Assembly (NCBI RefSeq): GCF_026072635.1
Contig: NZ_AP023081.1
Span: forward strand, 590,501-654,500
Origin: Pseudomonas solani
GTDB taxonomy: Bacteria; Pseudomonadota; Gammaproteobacteria; Pseudomonadales; Pseudomonadaceae
Length of the DNA: 64,000 nt
Direction of reading: 5' to 3'
Under the pieces are notes generated by a model. The model saw only the letters and a list, made by a program, of their open reading frames with translations, was not told the DNA's origin and did not search any database. Both the position numbers and the translations under genes were made by a program. Every line of letters starts with the position of its first letter. Position 1 is the stretch's first letter. Positions 16,729-25,612 of this stretch are shown here, in pieces.

Positions 16729-17787
16729 ATGAAACGCCTGCTGCTGGCTTCACTGATTGGAACCACCCTGGCCCTGAGCACCCAGGCCATGGCGGATGAC
16801 GCTGCACTGAAGGCCCTGGAAGACGCTGCCCGCAAGGAAGGCGCGGTAAACAGCGTGGGCATGCCCGACAGCTGGGCGAACTGGAAGGACACCTGGGTCG
16901 ACCTGGAGAAGAAGTTCGGCCTCAAGCACATGGACACCGACATGAGCTCGGCGCAGGAAATCGCCAAGTTCGCCGCCGAGAAGGAAAACGCCACCGCCGA
17001 CATCGGCGACGTCGGCGCGGCCTTCGGCCCCATCGCCACCCAGCAGGGCGTCACCCAGGCCTACAAGCCCAGCACCTGGGACCAGGTCCCCGCGTGGGCC
17101 AAGGACCAGGACGGCCACTGGGCCCTCGCCTACACCGGCTCCATCGCCTTCATCATCAACAAGCAACTGGTGAAAGAGCCGCCGAAATCCTGGGCCGACC
17201 TGGAGAAAGGCAAGTACAAGGTCGCCATCGGTGACGTCAGCGCCGCCGCCCAGGCCGTAAACGGCGTGCTGGCCGCCGCCATCGCCAAGGGCGGTGACGA
17301 GAAGAACATCCAGCCGGGCCTGGACCTCTTCGCCAAGATCGCCGAACAGGGCCGCTTGTCCCTGTCCAACCCGACCATCCAGACCCTGGAGAAAGGCGAA
17401 GTCGAAGTCGGCATCGTCTGGGACTTCAACGGCCTGTCCTACCGCGACCAGATCGACCCCAGCCGCTTCGAGGTGCTGATCCCCTCCGACGGTTCGGTGA
17501 TCTCCGGCTACACCACCATCATCAACAAGTACGCCAAGAACCCGAACGCCGCCAAGCTGGCTCGCGAGTACATCTTCAGCGACGCCGGCCAGATCAACCT
17601 GGCCAAGGGCAACGCCCGCCCGATCCGCGCCGAGCACCTGACCCTGCCGGCCGAAGTGCAGGCCAAGCTGCTGCCCAACGAGCAGTACGCCAAGGTGCAG
17701 CCGATCAAGGACGCCAAGGCCTGGGAAGAAACCTCCAAGGCACTGCCGAGCCTGTGGCAGGAAAACGTCATCATCAACATGGAATAA
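16729..17787 (+). CDS. ABC transporter periplasmic substrate-binding protein
   Basis: The 352-residue protein starts with a signal peptide (KRLLLASLIGTTLALSTQAMA) and then has the mixed alpha/beta pattern of the Fe3+/spermidine/2-aminoethylphosphonate binding group (AfuA/PhnS-like). It begins an importer operon, so it captures the substrate in the periplasm. It is followed by a strong stem-loop (17788-17826), a common way to raise binding-protein mRNA above that of the downstream genes. The substrate is unknown. The neighbouring phosphohydrolases suggest a phosphorus-containing compound, as inference. Confidence 0.85.
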   Translation: MKRLLLASLIGTTLALSTQAMADDAALKALEDAARKEGAVNSVGMPDSWANWKDTWVDLEKKFGLKHMDTDMSSAQEIAKFAAEKENATADIGDVGAAFGPIATQQGVTQAYKPSTWDQVPAWAKDQDGHWALAYTGSIAFIINKQLVKEPPKSWADLEKGKYKVAIGDVSAAAQAVNGVLAAAIAKGGDEKNIQPGLDLFAKIAEQGRLSLSNPTIQTLEKGEVEVGIVWDFNGLSYRDQIDPSRFEVLIPSDGSVISGYTTIINKYAKNPNAAKLAREYIFSDAGQINLAKGNARPIRAEHLTLPAEVQAKLLPNEQYAKVQPIKDAKAWEETSKALPSLWQENVIINME

Positions 17788-17826
17788 GTGACACACGGGC
17801 GCCGGCCTTGGCCGGCGCCTCGTCAC
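17788..17826 (+). promoter_or_regulatory. Stem-loop between binding protein and downstream importer genes
   Basis: GGCGCCGGCC-TT-GGCCGGCGCC (17798-17819) is flanked by outer arms GTGAC (17788-17792) and GTCAC (17822-17826). No T-run follows, so it is more likely an mRNA stabiliser or partial attenuator than a full terminator. Confidence 0.6.
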
Positions 17827-17842
17827 ATCTGGGTGCCAGCTC

Positions 17843-18649
17843 ATGAAGCACAAAGCAATCCTGGTCCTGCTGGACGGCCTCAACTACGGCGTCGCACAAC
17901 ACGCCATGGGCCACCTCCAGGCTTATTGCGCCGCCGGCCGTGCTGCGCTGTACAAACTGGAGTGCGAGCTACCGGCGCTGTCCCGCCCCCTCTACGAATG
18001 CATTCTCAGCGGGGTGCCGCCGATCGACAGCGGCATCGTGCACAACGACGTCTCGCGCCTGTCCAACCAGCGCAGCGTGTTCCACTACGCCCGCGATGCC
18101 GGGCTGACCACCGCCGCTGCGGCCTACCACTGGTTCAGCGAGCTGTATAACCGCTCGCCCTTCGACGCCGCCCGCGACCGCCACACCGAGGCGCCCGAAC
18201 TGCCCATCCAGCATGGCCACTTCTACTGGGCCGACCACTACCCGGACGCGCACCTGTTCGCCGATGCCGAGAGCCTGCGCCTGCGCCACGCGCCGGACTT
18301 CCTCCTGGTGCACCCGATGAACATCGACGACGCCGGCCACAAGCACGGCCTCGACACGCCGCAATACCGCAACAGCGCGCGGGTCGCCGACATCATCCTC
18401 GCCGAGTACCTGCAGCGCTGGCTCGATGCCGGCTACCAGGTGCTGGTGACCGCCGACCACGGCATGAACAACGACCGTTCGCACAACGGCCTGCTCACCG
18501 AAGAGCGCGAAGTGCCGCTGTTCGTCCTCGGCGACGCCTTCAGCCTCGACGGCTATGCGCAGCCGAAGCAGACCGACCTTTGCGGCACCCTGTGCGAACT
18601 GCTGGGCGTGCCCCACGACAAACCTGTATGCCGGGAGCTGTTGAAGTGA
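17843..18649 (+). CDS. Alkaline-phosphatase-superfamily phosphohydrolase (type I phosphodiesterase-like)
   Basis: The 268-residue product has an N-terminal metal Asp (LVLLDGLNYG) and later HPMNIDDAGHKHG and VTADHGMNNDRSHNG, the metal ligands of the alkaline phosphatase/nucleotide pyrophosphatase superfamily. No signal peptide is present, so it should act in the cytoplasm on the imported substrate. The family includes phosphonoacetate hydrolase and phosphodiesterases. The stop overlaps the permease start at 18646 (GTGA), so it is part of the operon. Confidence 0.83.
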   Translation: MKHKAILVLLDGLNYGVAQHAMGHLQAYCAAGRAALYKLECELPALSRPLYECILSGVPPIDSGIVHNDVSRLSNQRSVFHYARDAGLTTAAAAYHWFSELYNRSPFDAARDRHTEAPELPIQHGHFYWADHYPDAHLFADAESLRLRHAPDFLLVHPMNIDDAGHKHGLDTPQYRNSARVADIILAEYLQRWLDAGYQVLVTADHGMNNDRSHNGLLTEEREVPLFVLGDAFSLDGYAQPKQTDLCGTLCELLGVPHDKPVCRELLK

Positions 18650-19488
18650 ATTCAGCCAACCGCGGCAAATGGCTGGCGCTGCTGTGCCTGCTGCCATTCG
18701 CCATTTTCTTCATCGCCTTCCAGATCGCGCCGCTGGCCTGGGTGGCGATCAATAGCCTGAACAGCCCCGAAGGCTGGGGCCTGGGCAACTACGCCAAGGT
18801 GTTCGCCTCCAAGTTCTACCTGCAGGCGATCAAGCACAGCCTGCAGATCGCCTTCTGGTCGAGCCTGATCGGCATCTTCATCGCCATCCTCGGCAGCTAC
18901 TCGCTGCGCCAGGTGGACAGCCGCCTGCGCGACTTCGTCATGGCCTTTTCCAACATGACCAGCAACTTCGCCGGCGTGCCCCTGGCCTTCGCCTTCGTCA
19001 TCCTCCTGGGCTTCAACGGTGCACTGACCCTGCTGCTCAAACAGAGCGGGCTGATCGAGGACTTCAACCTCTACTCCAAGACCGGCCTGATCGTGCTCTA
19101 CACCTACTTCCAGATCCCCCTCGGCGTGCTGCTGCTCTACCCCGCCTTCGACGCCCTGCGCGCGGACTGGCGCGAATCCGCCTCGCTGCTCGGCGCCAGC
19201 ACCTGGGACTTCTGGCGGCACATCGGCCTGCCGGTGCTGACCCCCGCGCTGCTGGGCACCTTCATCATCCTGCTGGCCAACGCCCTGGGCGCCTACGCCA
19301 CCGTCTACGCCCTGACCACCGGCAACTTCAACGTGCTGCCGATCCGCATCGCCGCCATGGTCGCCGGCGACATCGCCCTCAATCCCAACCTCGCCAGCGC
19401 CCTGGCCATGGTGCTGGTGGGCCTGATGGCGCTGATCACCGTGGTCCACCAGTGGCTGCTGAAGAGGAGCTACCATGTCGCGCGCTGA
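18646..19488 (+). CDS. ABC transporter permease 1
   Basis: The GTG at 18646 overlaps the preceding stop and follows GGGAG; the longer frame from 18580 lies inside the previous gene. The 280-residue protein has about six membrane helices and an EAA-type loop (ESASLLGASTWDFWRHIGLPVLTP). It forms the inner-membrane pore with the second permease, whose frame overlaps by 14 bases. Both belong to the binding-protein-dependent transport family of Fe3+, AEP and polyamine importers. Confidence 0.88.
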   Translation: MNSANRGKWLALLCLLPFAIFFIAFQIAPLAWVAINSLNSPEGWGLGNYAKVFASKFYLQAIKHSLQIAFWSSLIGIFIAILGSYSLRQVDSRLRDFVMAFSNMTSNFAGVPLAFAFVILLGFNGALTLLLKQSGLIEDFNLYSKTGLIVLYTYFQIPLGVLLLYPAFDALRADWRESASLLGASTWDFWRHIGLPVLTPALLGTFIILLANALGAYATVYALTTGNFNVLPIRIAAMVAGDIALNPNLASALAMVLVGLMALITVVHQWLLKRSYHVAR

Positions 19489-20272
19489 AGCCCCGGTCGC
19501 CAGCCTCTACCACCGCATCGTGGTCTGGCTGCTGTTCCTGATCCTGCTGCTGCCCCTGGCCGGCACCCTGCTCTATTCGCTGTCCACCAGTTGGTCGGCG
19601 TCCATCCTCCCCGATGGCCTGACCTTCAAGTGGTACCTGGCGCTGTGGAGCGATGCCCGCTTCCTCAACGCCTTCGGCCAATCGCTGCTGGTGTGCTTCG
19701 GCGCCCTGGCGCTGTCGGTGGTGCTGATCCTGCCGCTGCTGTTCGTGGTGCACTACCACTTCCCCAAGCTGGACGCGCTGATGAACATCCTCATCCTGCT
19801 GCCCTTCGCGGTGCCGCCGGTGGTGTCTTCGGTGGGCCTGCTGCAGCTCTATGGCTCCGGCCCGCTGGCCATGGTCGGTACACCGTGGATCCTGATCGGC
19901 TGCTACTTCACCGTGGCGCTGCCGTTCATGTACCGGGCCATCACCAACAACCTGCAGGCGATCAACCTGCGTGACCTGATGGACGCCGCCCACCTGCTCG
20001 GCGCCAGCACCTGGAAGGCCGCTCTGCTGGTGGTGCTGCCCAACCTGCGCAAGGGCCTGATGGTTTCGCTATTCCTGTCGTTCTCCTTCCTCTTCGGCGA
20101 GTTCGTCTTCGCCAACCTGCTGGTGGGCACGCGCTACGAAACCCTGCAGGTCTACCTGAACAACATGAAGAACAGCAGCGGCCACTTCAACAGCGCCCTG
20201 GTGATCTCCTACTTCTTCTTCGTGCTGCTGTTCACCTGGGCAGCCAACCGCCTGAACAAGGACAAATCATGA
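19475..20272 (+). CDS. ABC transporter permease 2
   Basis: The 265-residue product has about six hydrophobic helices and the EAA loop DAAHLLGASTWKAALLVVLP. The gene overlaps the first permease gene and ends in an ATGA overlap with the ATPase gene, so all three are translationally coupled. With permease 1 it forms the transmembrane channel of a heterodimeric importer. The N-terminal tail is short and cytoplasmic. Confidence 0.88.
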   Translation: MSRAEAPVASLYHRIVVWLLFLILLLPLAGTLLYSLSTSWSASILPDGLTFKWYLALWSDARFLNAFGQSLLVCFGALALSVVLILPLLFVVHYHFPKLDALMNILILLPFAVPPVVSSVGLLQLYGSGPLAMVGTPWILIGCYFTVALPFMYRAITNNLQAINLRDLMDAAHLLGASTWKAALLVVLPNLRKGLMVSLFLSFSFLFGEFVFANLLVGTRYETLQVYLNNMKNSSGHFNSALVISYFFFVLLFTWAANRLNKDKS

Positions 20273-21258
20273 GTTTTCTGAGCATTCAGGGGCTGCACAA
20301 AAGCTATGCCGCCACCTCGATCTTCAGCGACATCAACTGCGAGATCGGCAAGGGTGAATTCGTCACCCTCCTCGGCCCTTCCGGCTGCGGCAAATCCACC
20401 CTGCTGCGCTGCATCGCCGGGCTCACCGAGGTCAATGGCGGCAAGATCGTCCTCGACGGCCAGGACCTGGTGCCGCTGGCACCGCAGAAGCGCGGCATCG
20501 GCATGGTGTTCCAGAGCTATGCGCTGTTCCCCAACATGACCGCCGCGCAGAACGTCGCCTTCGGCCTGCGCATGCAGAAGGCCAGCAAGGAAGAAAGCGC
20601 CCGCCGCGTGCAGGAAGCCCTGGCCATGGTCGAGCTGGACACGTACGCCGACCGCTACCCGCACCAGCTCTCCGGTGGCCAGTGCCAGCGCGTGGCCCTG
20701 GCCCGCTCCCTGGTCACCCGCCCGCGCCTGCTGCTGCTCGACGAGCCGCTCTCGGCCCTCGACGCGCGCATCCGCAAGCACCTGCGCGAACAGATCCGCA
20801 GCATCCAGCAGGAGCTGGGGCTGACCACCCTCTTCGTCACCCACGACCAGGAGGAGGCGCTGACCATGTCCGACCGCATCTTCCTGATGAACGCCGGGCG
20901 CATCGTCCAGAGCGGCGACGCCGAGACCCTCTACACCGCCCCGGTGGACGCCTTCGCCGCCGGCTTCATCGGCAACTACAACCTGCTCGAGGCCGAGGAC
21001 GCCGCACGCCTGCTGGCGCGCCCGGTGGCCAGCCGCATCGCCATCCGCCCGGAAGCCATCTCGCTGAGCAGCGACGGCGCCATCGAGGCTGAGGTGCGCA
21101 GCCACAGCCTGCTGGGCAACGTCATCCGCTACCGTGTGGAAGCACGGGGTGTGGAACTGGTGGTGGACGTGCTCAACCGCAGCGCCGACGACCTGCATGG
21201 CAAGGGCCAGCGCATCGGCCTGTCCATCGACGACAACGCAATCCGGGAGGTGGCGTGA
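20269..21258 (+). CDS. ABC transporter ATP-binding protein
   Basis: The 329-residue ATPase has Walker A GPSGCGKST, the Q-loop VFQSYALFPNM, the signature LSGGQCQRVALARSL, Walker B LLLLDEPLSALD and the H-loop THDQEEAL. The C-terminal portion (about 240-329) is a TOBE-type domain. It drives uptake by the adjacent permeases. It starts in a four-base overlap with permease 2 and ends next to the HAD phosphatase. Confidence 0.92.
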   Translation: MSFLSIQGLHKSYAATSIFSDINCEIGKGEFVTLLGPSGCGKSTLLRCIAGLTEVNGGKIVLDGQDLVPLAPQKRGIGMVFQSYALFPNMTAAQNVAFGLRMQKASKEESARRVQEALAMVELDTYADRYPHQLSGGQCQRVALARSLVTRPRLLLLDEPLSALDARIRKHLREQIRSIQQELGLTTLFVTHDQEEALTMSDRIFLMNAGRIVQSGDAETLYTAPVDAFAAGFIGNYNLLEAEDAARLLARPVASRIAIRPEAISLSSDGAIEAEVRSHSLLGNVIRYRVEARGVELVVDVLNRSADDLHGKGQRIGLSIDDNAIREVA

Positions 21259-21911
21259 TGACCCTGGCGATCTTCGATCTCGACGACACCCTCATCGACG
21301 GCGACTGCGCCAGCCTGTGGAGCGAACACATGGCCGCCATCGGCTGGGTGGACGGTGAATCCTTCGTCAGGAAGGACCACGAACTCATGGCGCTCTATGC
21401 CGAAGGCAAGCTGGCGATGGAGGACTACATGGCCTTCAGCCTCTCGCCCCTGGTGGGCCGCACGCCGGAGGAAGTGGCCTTCGTCGTCGAGCCCTTCGTC
21501 GAGGACGTGATCGAACCCATCTTCCACAGCGACGCCACCCGCTGCCTGGCCAGCCACCGCGAAGCCGGCGACCGCATCCTGGTGATCTCCGCCTCTGCGC
21601 ACTTCCTGGTCAGCGCCATCGCAGAGCGCCTGAAGATCGACGAAGTACTGGCCATCGACCTGGAAGAGCAGCACGGGCATTACAGCGGCAACACCCGCGG
21701 CGTGCTCACCTACCGCGAGGGCAAGGTCACCCGCCTGCACGCCTGGCTCGAGGCCGAAGGTGAAAGCCTCGACGGCGCCTACTTCTACTCCGACTCGCGC
21801 AACGACCTGCCGCTGCTCAAGCTGGTCAGCAACCCCCGCGTGGTCAACCCCGACCCGGCCCTGCGCGAACACGCCGAACAGGCCGGCTGGCCGATCCTCG
21901 ACTGGCGTTGA
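21258..21911 (+). CDS. HAD-superfamily (IB) phosphatase
   Basis: The product (217 residues) has the nucleophile motif FDLDDTLIDGD, then a helical cap region and a late SDSRNDLPLL motif that binds Mg2+, typical of SerB-like HAD-IB enzymes. I use the ATG at 21258, one base into the ATPase stop and seven bases after GGGAGG; a GTG at 21255 is possible. As the last gene in the importer operon it probably dephosphorylates a compound brought in by the transporter, after the alkaline-phosphatase-type enzyme, but that order is inference. Confidence 0.85.
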   Translation: MTLAIFDLDDTLIDGDCASLWSEHMAAIGWVDGESFVRKDHELMALYAEGKLAMEDYMAFSLSPLVGRTPEEVAFVVEPFVEDVIEPIFHSDATRCLASHREAGDRILVISASAHFLVSAIAERLKIDEVLAIDLEEQHGHYSGNTRGVLTYREGKVTRLHAWLEAEGESLDGAYFYSDSRNDLPLLKLVSNPRVVNPDPALREHAEQAGWPILDWR

Positions 21912-21916
21912 GTCAC

Positions 21917-21944
21917 CCCGCCCTGCGACATGCCGTAGGGCGGG
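21917..21944. terminator. Extragenic hairpin after the importer operon
   Basis: CCCGCCCT and AGGGCGGG form a stem around a 12-base loop, and GTGAAACCC follows. It resembles the GTAGGGCGGGTGAAACCCGC extragenic repeats of pseudomonads and could stop transcription from either side. No T-run is seen. Confidence 0.45.
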
Positions 21945-21974
21945 TGAAACCCGCGTGCCTGGTTTGCCGAGGAC

Positions 21975-22460
21975 TCAGCTATCGCCGTGGGCGAAGGCCT
22001 TGAGCTCGTCACCGGCCATGCGGTAGCGCACCCACTCGTCCTGGGGGCTGGCGCCGATGGATTGGTAGAACTGGATGGCGGGTTCGTTCCAGTCCAGCAC
22101 GCTCCATTCCAGGCGGCCGCAGCCGCTGTCGCAGGCCAGGCGCGCGAGATGGCGCAACAGCACCTTGCCGGCGCCGACGCCGCGTTGCTGGGGGGAAACG
22201 TAGAGGTCTTCCAGGTACATCCCCTTGCGGCCCAGCCAGGTGGAGTAGCTGTAGAAATACACGGCGAACCCGATGGGCGTGCCGTCCAGCTCGCAGATCA
22301 GCGCACGGGCCGGGGTGTCGCCCTCGAACAGGCTCTGCTCGATGTCGGCAACGGTGGCGATGACTTCGTGTTCGGCCTTCTCGTAGATGGCCAGTTCGGT
22401 GATGAAGGCGAGAATCTGGCGGGCATCGCTGCGCACGGCATCGCGGATATGCAGGCTCAC
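21975..22460 (-). CDS. GNAT family N-acetyltransferase
   Basis: I start this at the GTG at 22460, which follows AAGGAACTCCC; a longer frame to 22508 adds 16 residues unlike the family. The 161-residue product shows the GNAT acetyl-CoA site QQRGVGAGKVLLRHLA and the preceding LEDLYV strand, with EWSVLDWNEPAIQFY after it. This matches diamine or thialysine acetyltransferases of the SAT type. The substrate is not shown. It stands alone between the importer operon and a divergent VOC gene. Confidence 0.85.
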   Translation of the reverse strand: MSLHIRDAVRSDARQILAFITELAIYEKAEHEVIATVADIEQSLFEGDTPARALICELDGTPIGFAVYFYSYSTWLGRKGMYLEDLYVSPQQRGVGAGKVLLRHLARLACDSGCGRLEWSVLDWNEPAIQFYQSIGASPQDEWVRYRMAGDELKAFAHGDS

Positions 22461-22582
22461 GGGAGTTCCTTTCAGGGGGTGTTGGCGCCGAGGCGCGAAG
22501 GCGGACATGCTAGGCGCCGGCTGGCCGGCAAGAAAGAGGGCCGAGCATAATCGGCGTTCGTAGCCGCCCAGGAGAGTCGCTC

Positions 22583-22975
22583 ATGCTGTCCCACGTCTGC
22601 ATCGGTACCAACGATTTCCCCCGTGCCCTGGCCTTCTACACGCCACTGATGGAGGCACTGGGACTGCCGCAGAAATTCTGCGACCCGTCCCGCCCCTGGG
22701 CGGGCTGGATGCCGGCGGATGCACCGCGCCCGTTGCTGGTGCTGGGCGCGCCGTTCGATGGCGAGGCGGCGACCGTGGGCAATGGCCAGATGGTCGCCCT
22801 GCTGGCGCCGGACCGCGCCAGCGTCGACCGCTGCCACGCGCTGGCACTGGCCAATGGCGGCCAGTGCGAAGGAGCACCAGGCCTGCGGCCGCACTATCAC
22901 CCCGACTACTACGGCGCCTATTTCCGCGACCCGGATGGCAACAAGCTGTGCGTGTGCTGCCACCGGGCCGAGTGA
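22583..22975 (+). CDS. VOC family (glyoxalase-like) protein
   Basis: The 130-residue product starts MLSHVCIGTNDFPRALAFYTPL and ends AYFRDPDGNKLCVC, both typical of the vicinal-oxygen-chelate fold. His4 and the Asp/Asn-rich end could bind a metal, and the fold usually works as a dimer. Such proteins include lactoylglutathione lyase and dioxygenases, and the reaction cannot be told. It follows GGAGAG at good spacing. The next gene converges from the minus strand with a gap of three bases between stops. Confidence 0.85.
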   Translation: MLSHVCIGTNDFPRALAFYTPLMEALGLPQKFCDPSRPWAGWMPADAPRPLLVLGAPFDGEAATVGNGQMVALLAPDRASVDRCHALALANGGQCEGAPGLRPHYHPDYYGAYFRDPDGNKLCVCCHRAE

Positions 22976-22978
22976 CGC

Positions 22979-23161
22979 TCAAGGCACCGTATTGTCGCCC
23001 TCGCCGGGCAGTTCCGGCTGGTGATGGCGTGGTCGCAGATCGGGCTCGGGGTCGCGTGGTTTCTGCAGGCGCTCCACCTCGGCCTGGTTCTCCGCTTCCT
23101 CGTCGGGGGTGATCTCGGGCAGCTCGCCGTCCTCGGTAACGCTGGGGTCCCTGTCGATCAT
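22979..23161 (-). CDS. Small acidic hypothetical protein
   Basis: A 60-residue protein rich in Glu, Asp and Pro (for example ELPEITPDEEAENQAEVERL) with no hydrophobic segment. GGGAGGA precedes the ATG at 23161 at good spacing, which supports translation. The sequence is low-complexity and probably disordered. I recognise no family. It may be a conserved pseudomonad small protein, but the evidence is only the ribosome site, the open frame and position between two convincing genes. Confidence 0.55.
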   Translation of the reverse strand: MIDRDPSVTEDGELPEITPDEEAENQAEVERLQKPRDPEPDLRPRHHQPELPGEGDNTVP

Positions 23162-23362
23162 GGCGCGTCCTCCCTCAGGTGCCGTACTTCAGAGAGGCCG
23201 ATGCCCTGGCTCGGGTCATGTTTGACGGGCATGTTCCACCTCGTGGTTTCGTGGTCGTCAGGAGTTGTGAGGGAGCTGGCCGATGAAGGTTCGAGGTATT
23301 TGGTCGGTCGTGCCGTCGTGGCAGAATCTGCCCCTCAATCGCGCAGGATGCAGGAGCTCACC

Positions 23363-23914
23363 ATGAGCAACGGACCGGATGTCGAGATAAGCCGCTTCCT
23401 CAGCTTTGTACTGAGGCACAAACCCGAGGCCATCGGCTTGCAGCTGGACAGCGAAGGCTGGGCCGATATCGAGGCGCTGATCACCGGTGCCGCACGCACG
23501 GGCAAGGAACTCGATGAGCGGGCGATCCGCCGCGTGGTGGCGAACAACGACAAGAAGCGCTTCGCCATTTCCGAGGACGGCCGGCGCATCCGCGCGGTAC
23601 AAGGCCACTCGACCGCCTCGGTGCAGCGCCAGTACGACGCCGTGGTGCCGCCGCAGCGGCTGTTCCACGGCACCGCCAGCCGCTTTGTCGACAGCATCCT
23701 GCAGAAGGGTCTGATCGCCGGCTCTCGCCACCACGTGCACCTCTCCGAAGACCGCGAAACCGCCACCCAGGTGGGCGAGCGCTATGGCGAGCCGGTGATC
23801 CTCGAGATCGCGGCCAGCGCCATGCACGAGGACGGTTTCGAATTCCACCAGGCGGAGAACGGCGTGTGGCTGACCGCGCGGGTGCCGGTGGATTACCTGA
23901 AGCGGGAGGGGTGA
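23363..23914 (+). CDS. kptA: RNA 2'-phosphotransferase (Tpt1/KptA family)
   Basis: KptA removes a 2'-phosphate from RNA, transferring it to NAD+. The 183-residue product has the family's N-terminal segment SRFLSFVLRHKPEAIGLQLD and later LFHGTASRFVDSILQKGL, SRHHVHLSEDRETA and VWLTARVPVDYL, with the conserved Arg-His-Arg-Arg residues. The ATG at 23363 follows AGGAG; an in-frame ATG at 23348 and longer starts to 23021 are less likely because of weak ribosome sites. Bacteria have no intron-spliced tRNA ligation of this type, so its physiological substrate is uncertain. Confidence 0.93.
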   Translation: MSNGPDVEISRFLSFVLRHKPEAIGLQLDSEGWADIEALITGAARTGKELDERAIRRVVANNDKKRFAISEDGRRIRAVQGHSTASVQRQYDAVVPPQRLFHGTASRFVDSILQKGLIAGSRHHVHLSEDRETATQVGERYGEPVILEIAASAMHEDGFEFHQAENGVWLTARVPVDYLKREG

Positions 23915-23973
23915 GCGGCAGGGCACTCTCCCCGGGCTGAAGCCCGGGCTACAAGGTCAGAACGGCCATGAAA

Positions 23974-24000
23974 AAAGGCAGCCCGAGGGCTGCCTTTGTT
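23974..24000. terminator. Terminator between kptA and ahpF
   Basis: AAAGGCAGCCC-GA-GGGCTGCCTTT is a symmetrical stem with A and T flanks. It sits 60 bases after kptA and 17 bases before the ahpF stop, so it probably ends both converging transcripts. The CCCGGGCTGAAGCCCGGGCT extragenic repeat (about 23927-23950) precedes it. Confidence 0.85.
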
Positions 24001-24016
24001 GTTGGAGCAGGGTGAA

Positions 24017-25573
24017 TCAGGTGGTGCGGATCAGGTGGTCGAAGGCGCTCAGGGAGGCCTTGGCACCCTCACCCACCGCAATCACGATCTGCTTGTAAGG
24101 CACGGTGGTCACGTCACCGGCAGCGAACACACCGGGCAGCGAGGTCTCGCCACGGGCGTCGACGATGATCTCGCCACGCTGGCTCAGCTCGACGGTGCCT
24201 TTGAGCCAATCGCTGTTGGGCAGCAGGCCGATCTGCACGAAGATGCCTTCCAGTTCCAGGGCCTTGAACTCGTCGGAGTTGCGGTCCTTGTAGGTGAGGC
24301 CGGTGACCTTCTGGCCATCGCCCTTCACTTCGCTGGTCAGCGCGCTGGTGATGATGTCGACGTTGCCGAGGCTGCGCAGTTTCTTCTGCAGCACGGCGTC
24401 GGCACGCAGCTGGCTGTCGAACTCGATCAGGGTGACATGGGCGACGATGCCGGCCAGGTCGATGGCCGCTTCCACACCGGAGTTGCCGCCACCGATCACC
24501 GCCACGCGCTTGCCCTTGAACAGCGGGCCGTCGCAGTGCGGGCAGTAGGCAACGCCACGGCCGCGGTATTCCTGCTCGCCGGGTACGTTCATTTCGCGCC
24601 AGCGGGCACCGGTGGAGAGGATCACGGTCTTGGCCTTGAGGCTGGCACCGCTCTCGAACTTCACTTCATGCAGCTCGCCTTCGGCCTTGGCCGGGATCAG
24701 CTGGCTGGCACGCTGCAGGTTCATGATGTCGACGTCGTATTGCTTGACGTGCTCTTCCAGCGCGCGGGCCAGTTTCGGGCCTTCGGTCTCCTGCACGGAG
24801 ATGAAGTTCTCGATGGCCATGGTGTCCAGCACCTGGCCGCCGAAACGCTCGGCCGCGACGCCAGTACGGATGCCCTTGCGGGCGGCGTAGATGGCAGCCG
24901 AGGCACCGGCCGGACCACCACCGATCACCAGGACGTCGAAGGCATCCTTGGCATTGAGCTTCTCGGCATCACGGGCGGAAGCGCCGGTGTCGATCTTGGC
25001 GAGGATCTCTTCCACGCCCATGCGGCCCTGGCTGAACAGCTCGCCGTTCAGGTAGATGCTCGGCACCGACATGATCTGGCGCTGCTCGACTTCATCCTGG
25101 AACAGCGCGCCATCGATGGCGACGTGACGGATGTTGGGGTTGAGCACGGCCATCAGGTTCAGCGCCTGGACCACGTCCGGGCAGTTCTGGCAGGACAGCG
25201 AGAAATAGGTTTCGAAGTTGAACTCGCCCTGGATGCCCTTCACCTGCTCGATCACATCGGCTTCGAGCTTGGAGGGGTGGCCGCCGACCTGCAGCAGTGC
25301 CAGCACCAGGGAGGTGAATTCGTGGCCCATGGGGATGCCGGCGAAACGCAGGCTGATATCCGCACCGGGGCGTTCCAGCGAGAAGGAAGGCGTGCGGGCA
25401 TCGCCACCGTCTTCGCGCAGGGTGATCTTGTCGGTCAGGCCGACGATGTCGTGCAGCAGGTCGCGCAGCTCCTTGGATTTGTCGCTGTCATCGAGGGACG
25501 CGACGATCTCGAACGGCTGGGTGACCTTTTCCAGATAGGCCTTCAACTGGGTTTTAAGATTGTCGTCCAACAT
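24017..25573 (-). CDS. ahpF: Alkyl hydroperoxide reductase subunit F
   Basis: AhpF is the NADH-dependent flavoenzyme that reduces AhpC. The ATG at 25573 follows AGGAG; the longer frame to 25687 covers stem-loops and is not used. The 518-residue product has an N-terminal thioredoxin-fold region with SLSCQNCPD (CxxC), an FAD site VLVIGGGPAGASAAIYAARKG, a redox CxxC in YCPHCDGPLF, an NAD site VAVIGGGNSGVEA and an end motif PGVFAAGDVTT. The gap to ahpC (140 bases) contains two hairpins that could lower ahpF expression below ahpC. Confidence 0.97.
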   Translation of the reverse strand: MLDDNLKTQLKAYLEKVTQPFEIVASLDDSDKSKELRDLLHDIVGLTDKITLREDGGDARTPSFSLERPGADISLRFAGIPMGHEFTSLVLALLQVGGHPSKLEADVIEQVKGIQGEFNFETYFSLSCQNCPDVVQALNLMAVLNPNIRHVAIDGALFQDEVEQRQIMSVPSIYLNGELFSQGRMGVEEILAKIDTGASARDAEKLNAKDAFDVLVIGGGPAGASAAIYAARKGIRTGVAAERFGGQVLDTMAIENFISVQETEGPKLARALEEHVKQYDVDIMNLQRASQLIPAKAEGELHEVKFESGASLKAKTVILSTGARWREMNVPGEQEYRGRGVAYCPHCDGPLFKGKRVAVIGGGNSGVEAAIDLAGIVAHVTLIEFDSQLRADAVLQKKLRSLGNVDIITSALTSEVKGDGQKVTGLTYKDRNSDEFKALELEGIFVQIGLLPNSDWLKGTVELSQRGEIIVDARGETSLPGVFAAGDVTTVPYKQIVIAVGEGAKASLSAFDHLIRTT

Positions 25574-25612
25574 GATTCGGCTCCTGCTTGTTTCGGGCAA
25601 AGGGGACCCCGC

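Noticed and set aside
23021..23362. N-terminal extension of kptA from 23021
   Set aside because: The extension lies over the small acidic gene and its promoter, does not resemble the family, and the ATG at 23363 has a good ribosome site.
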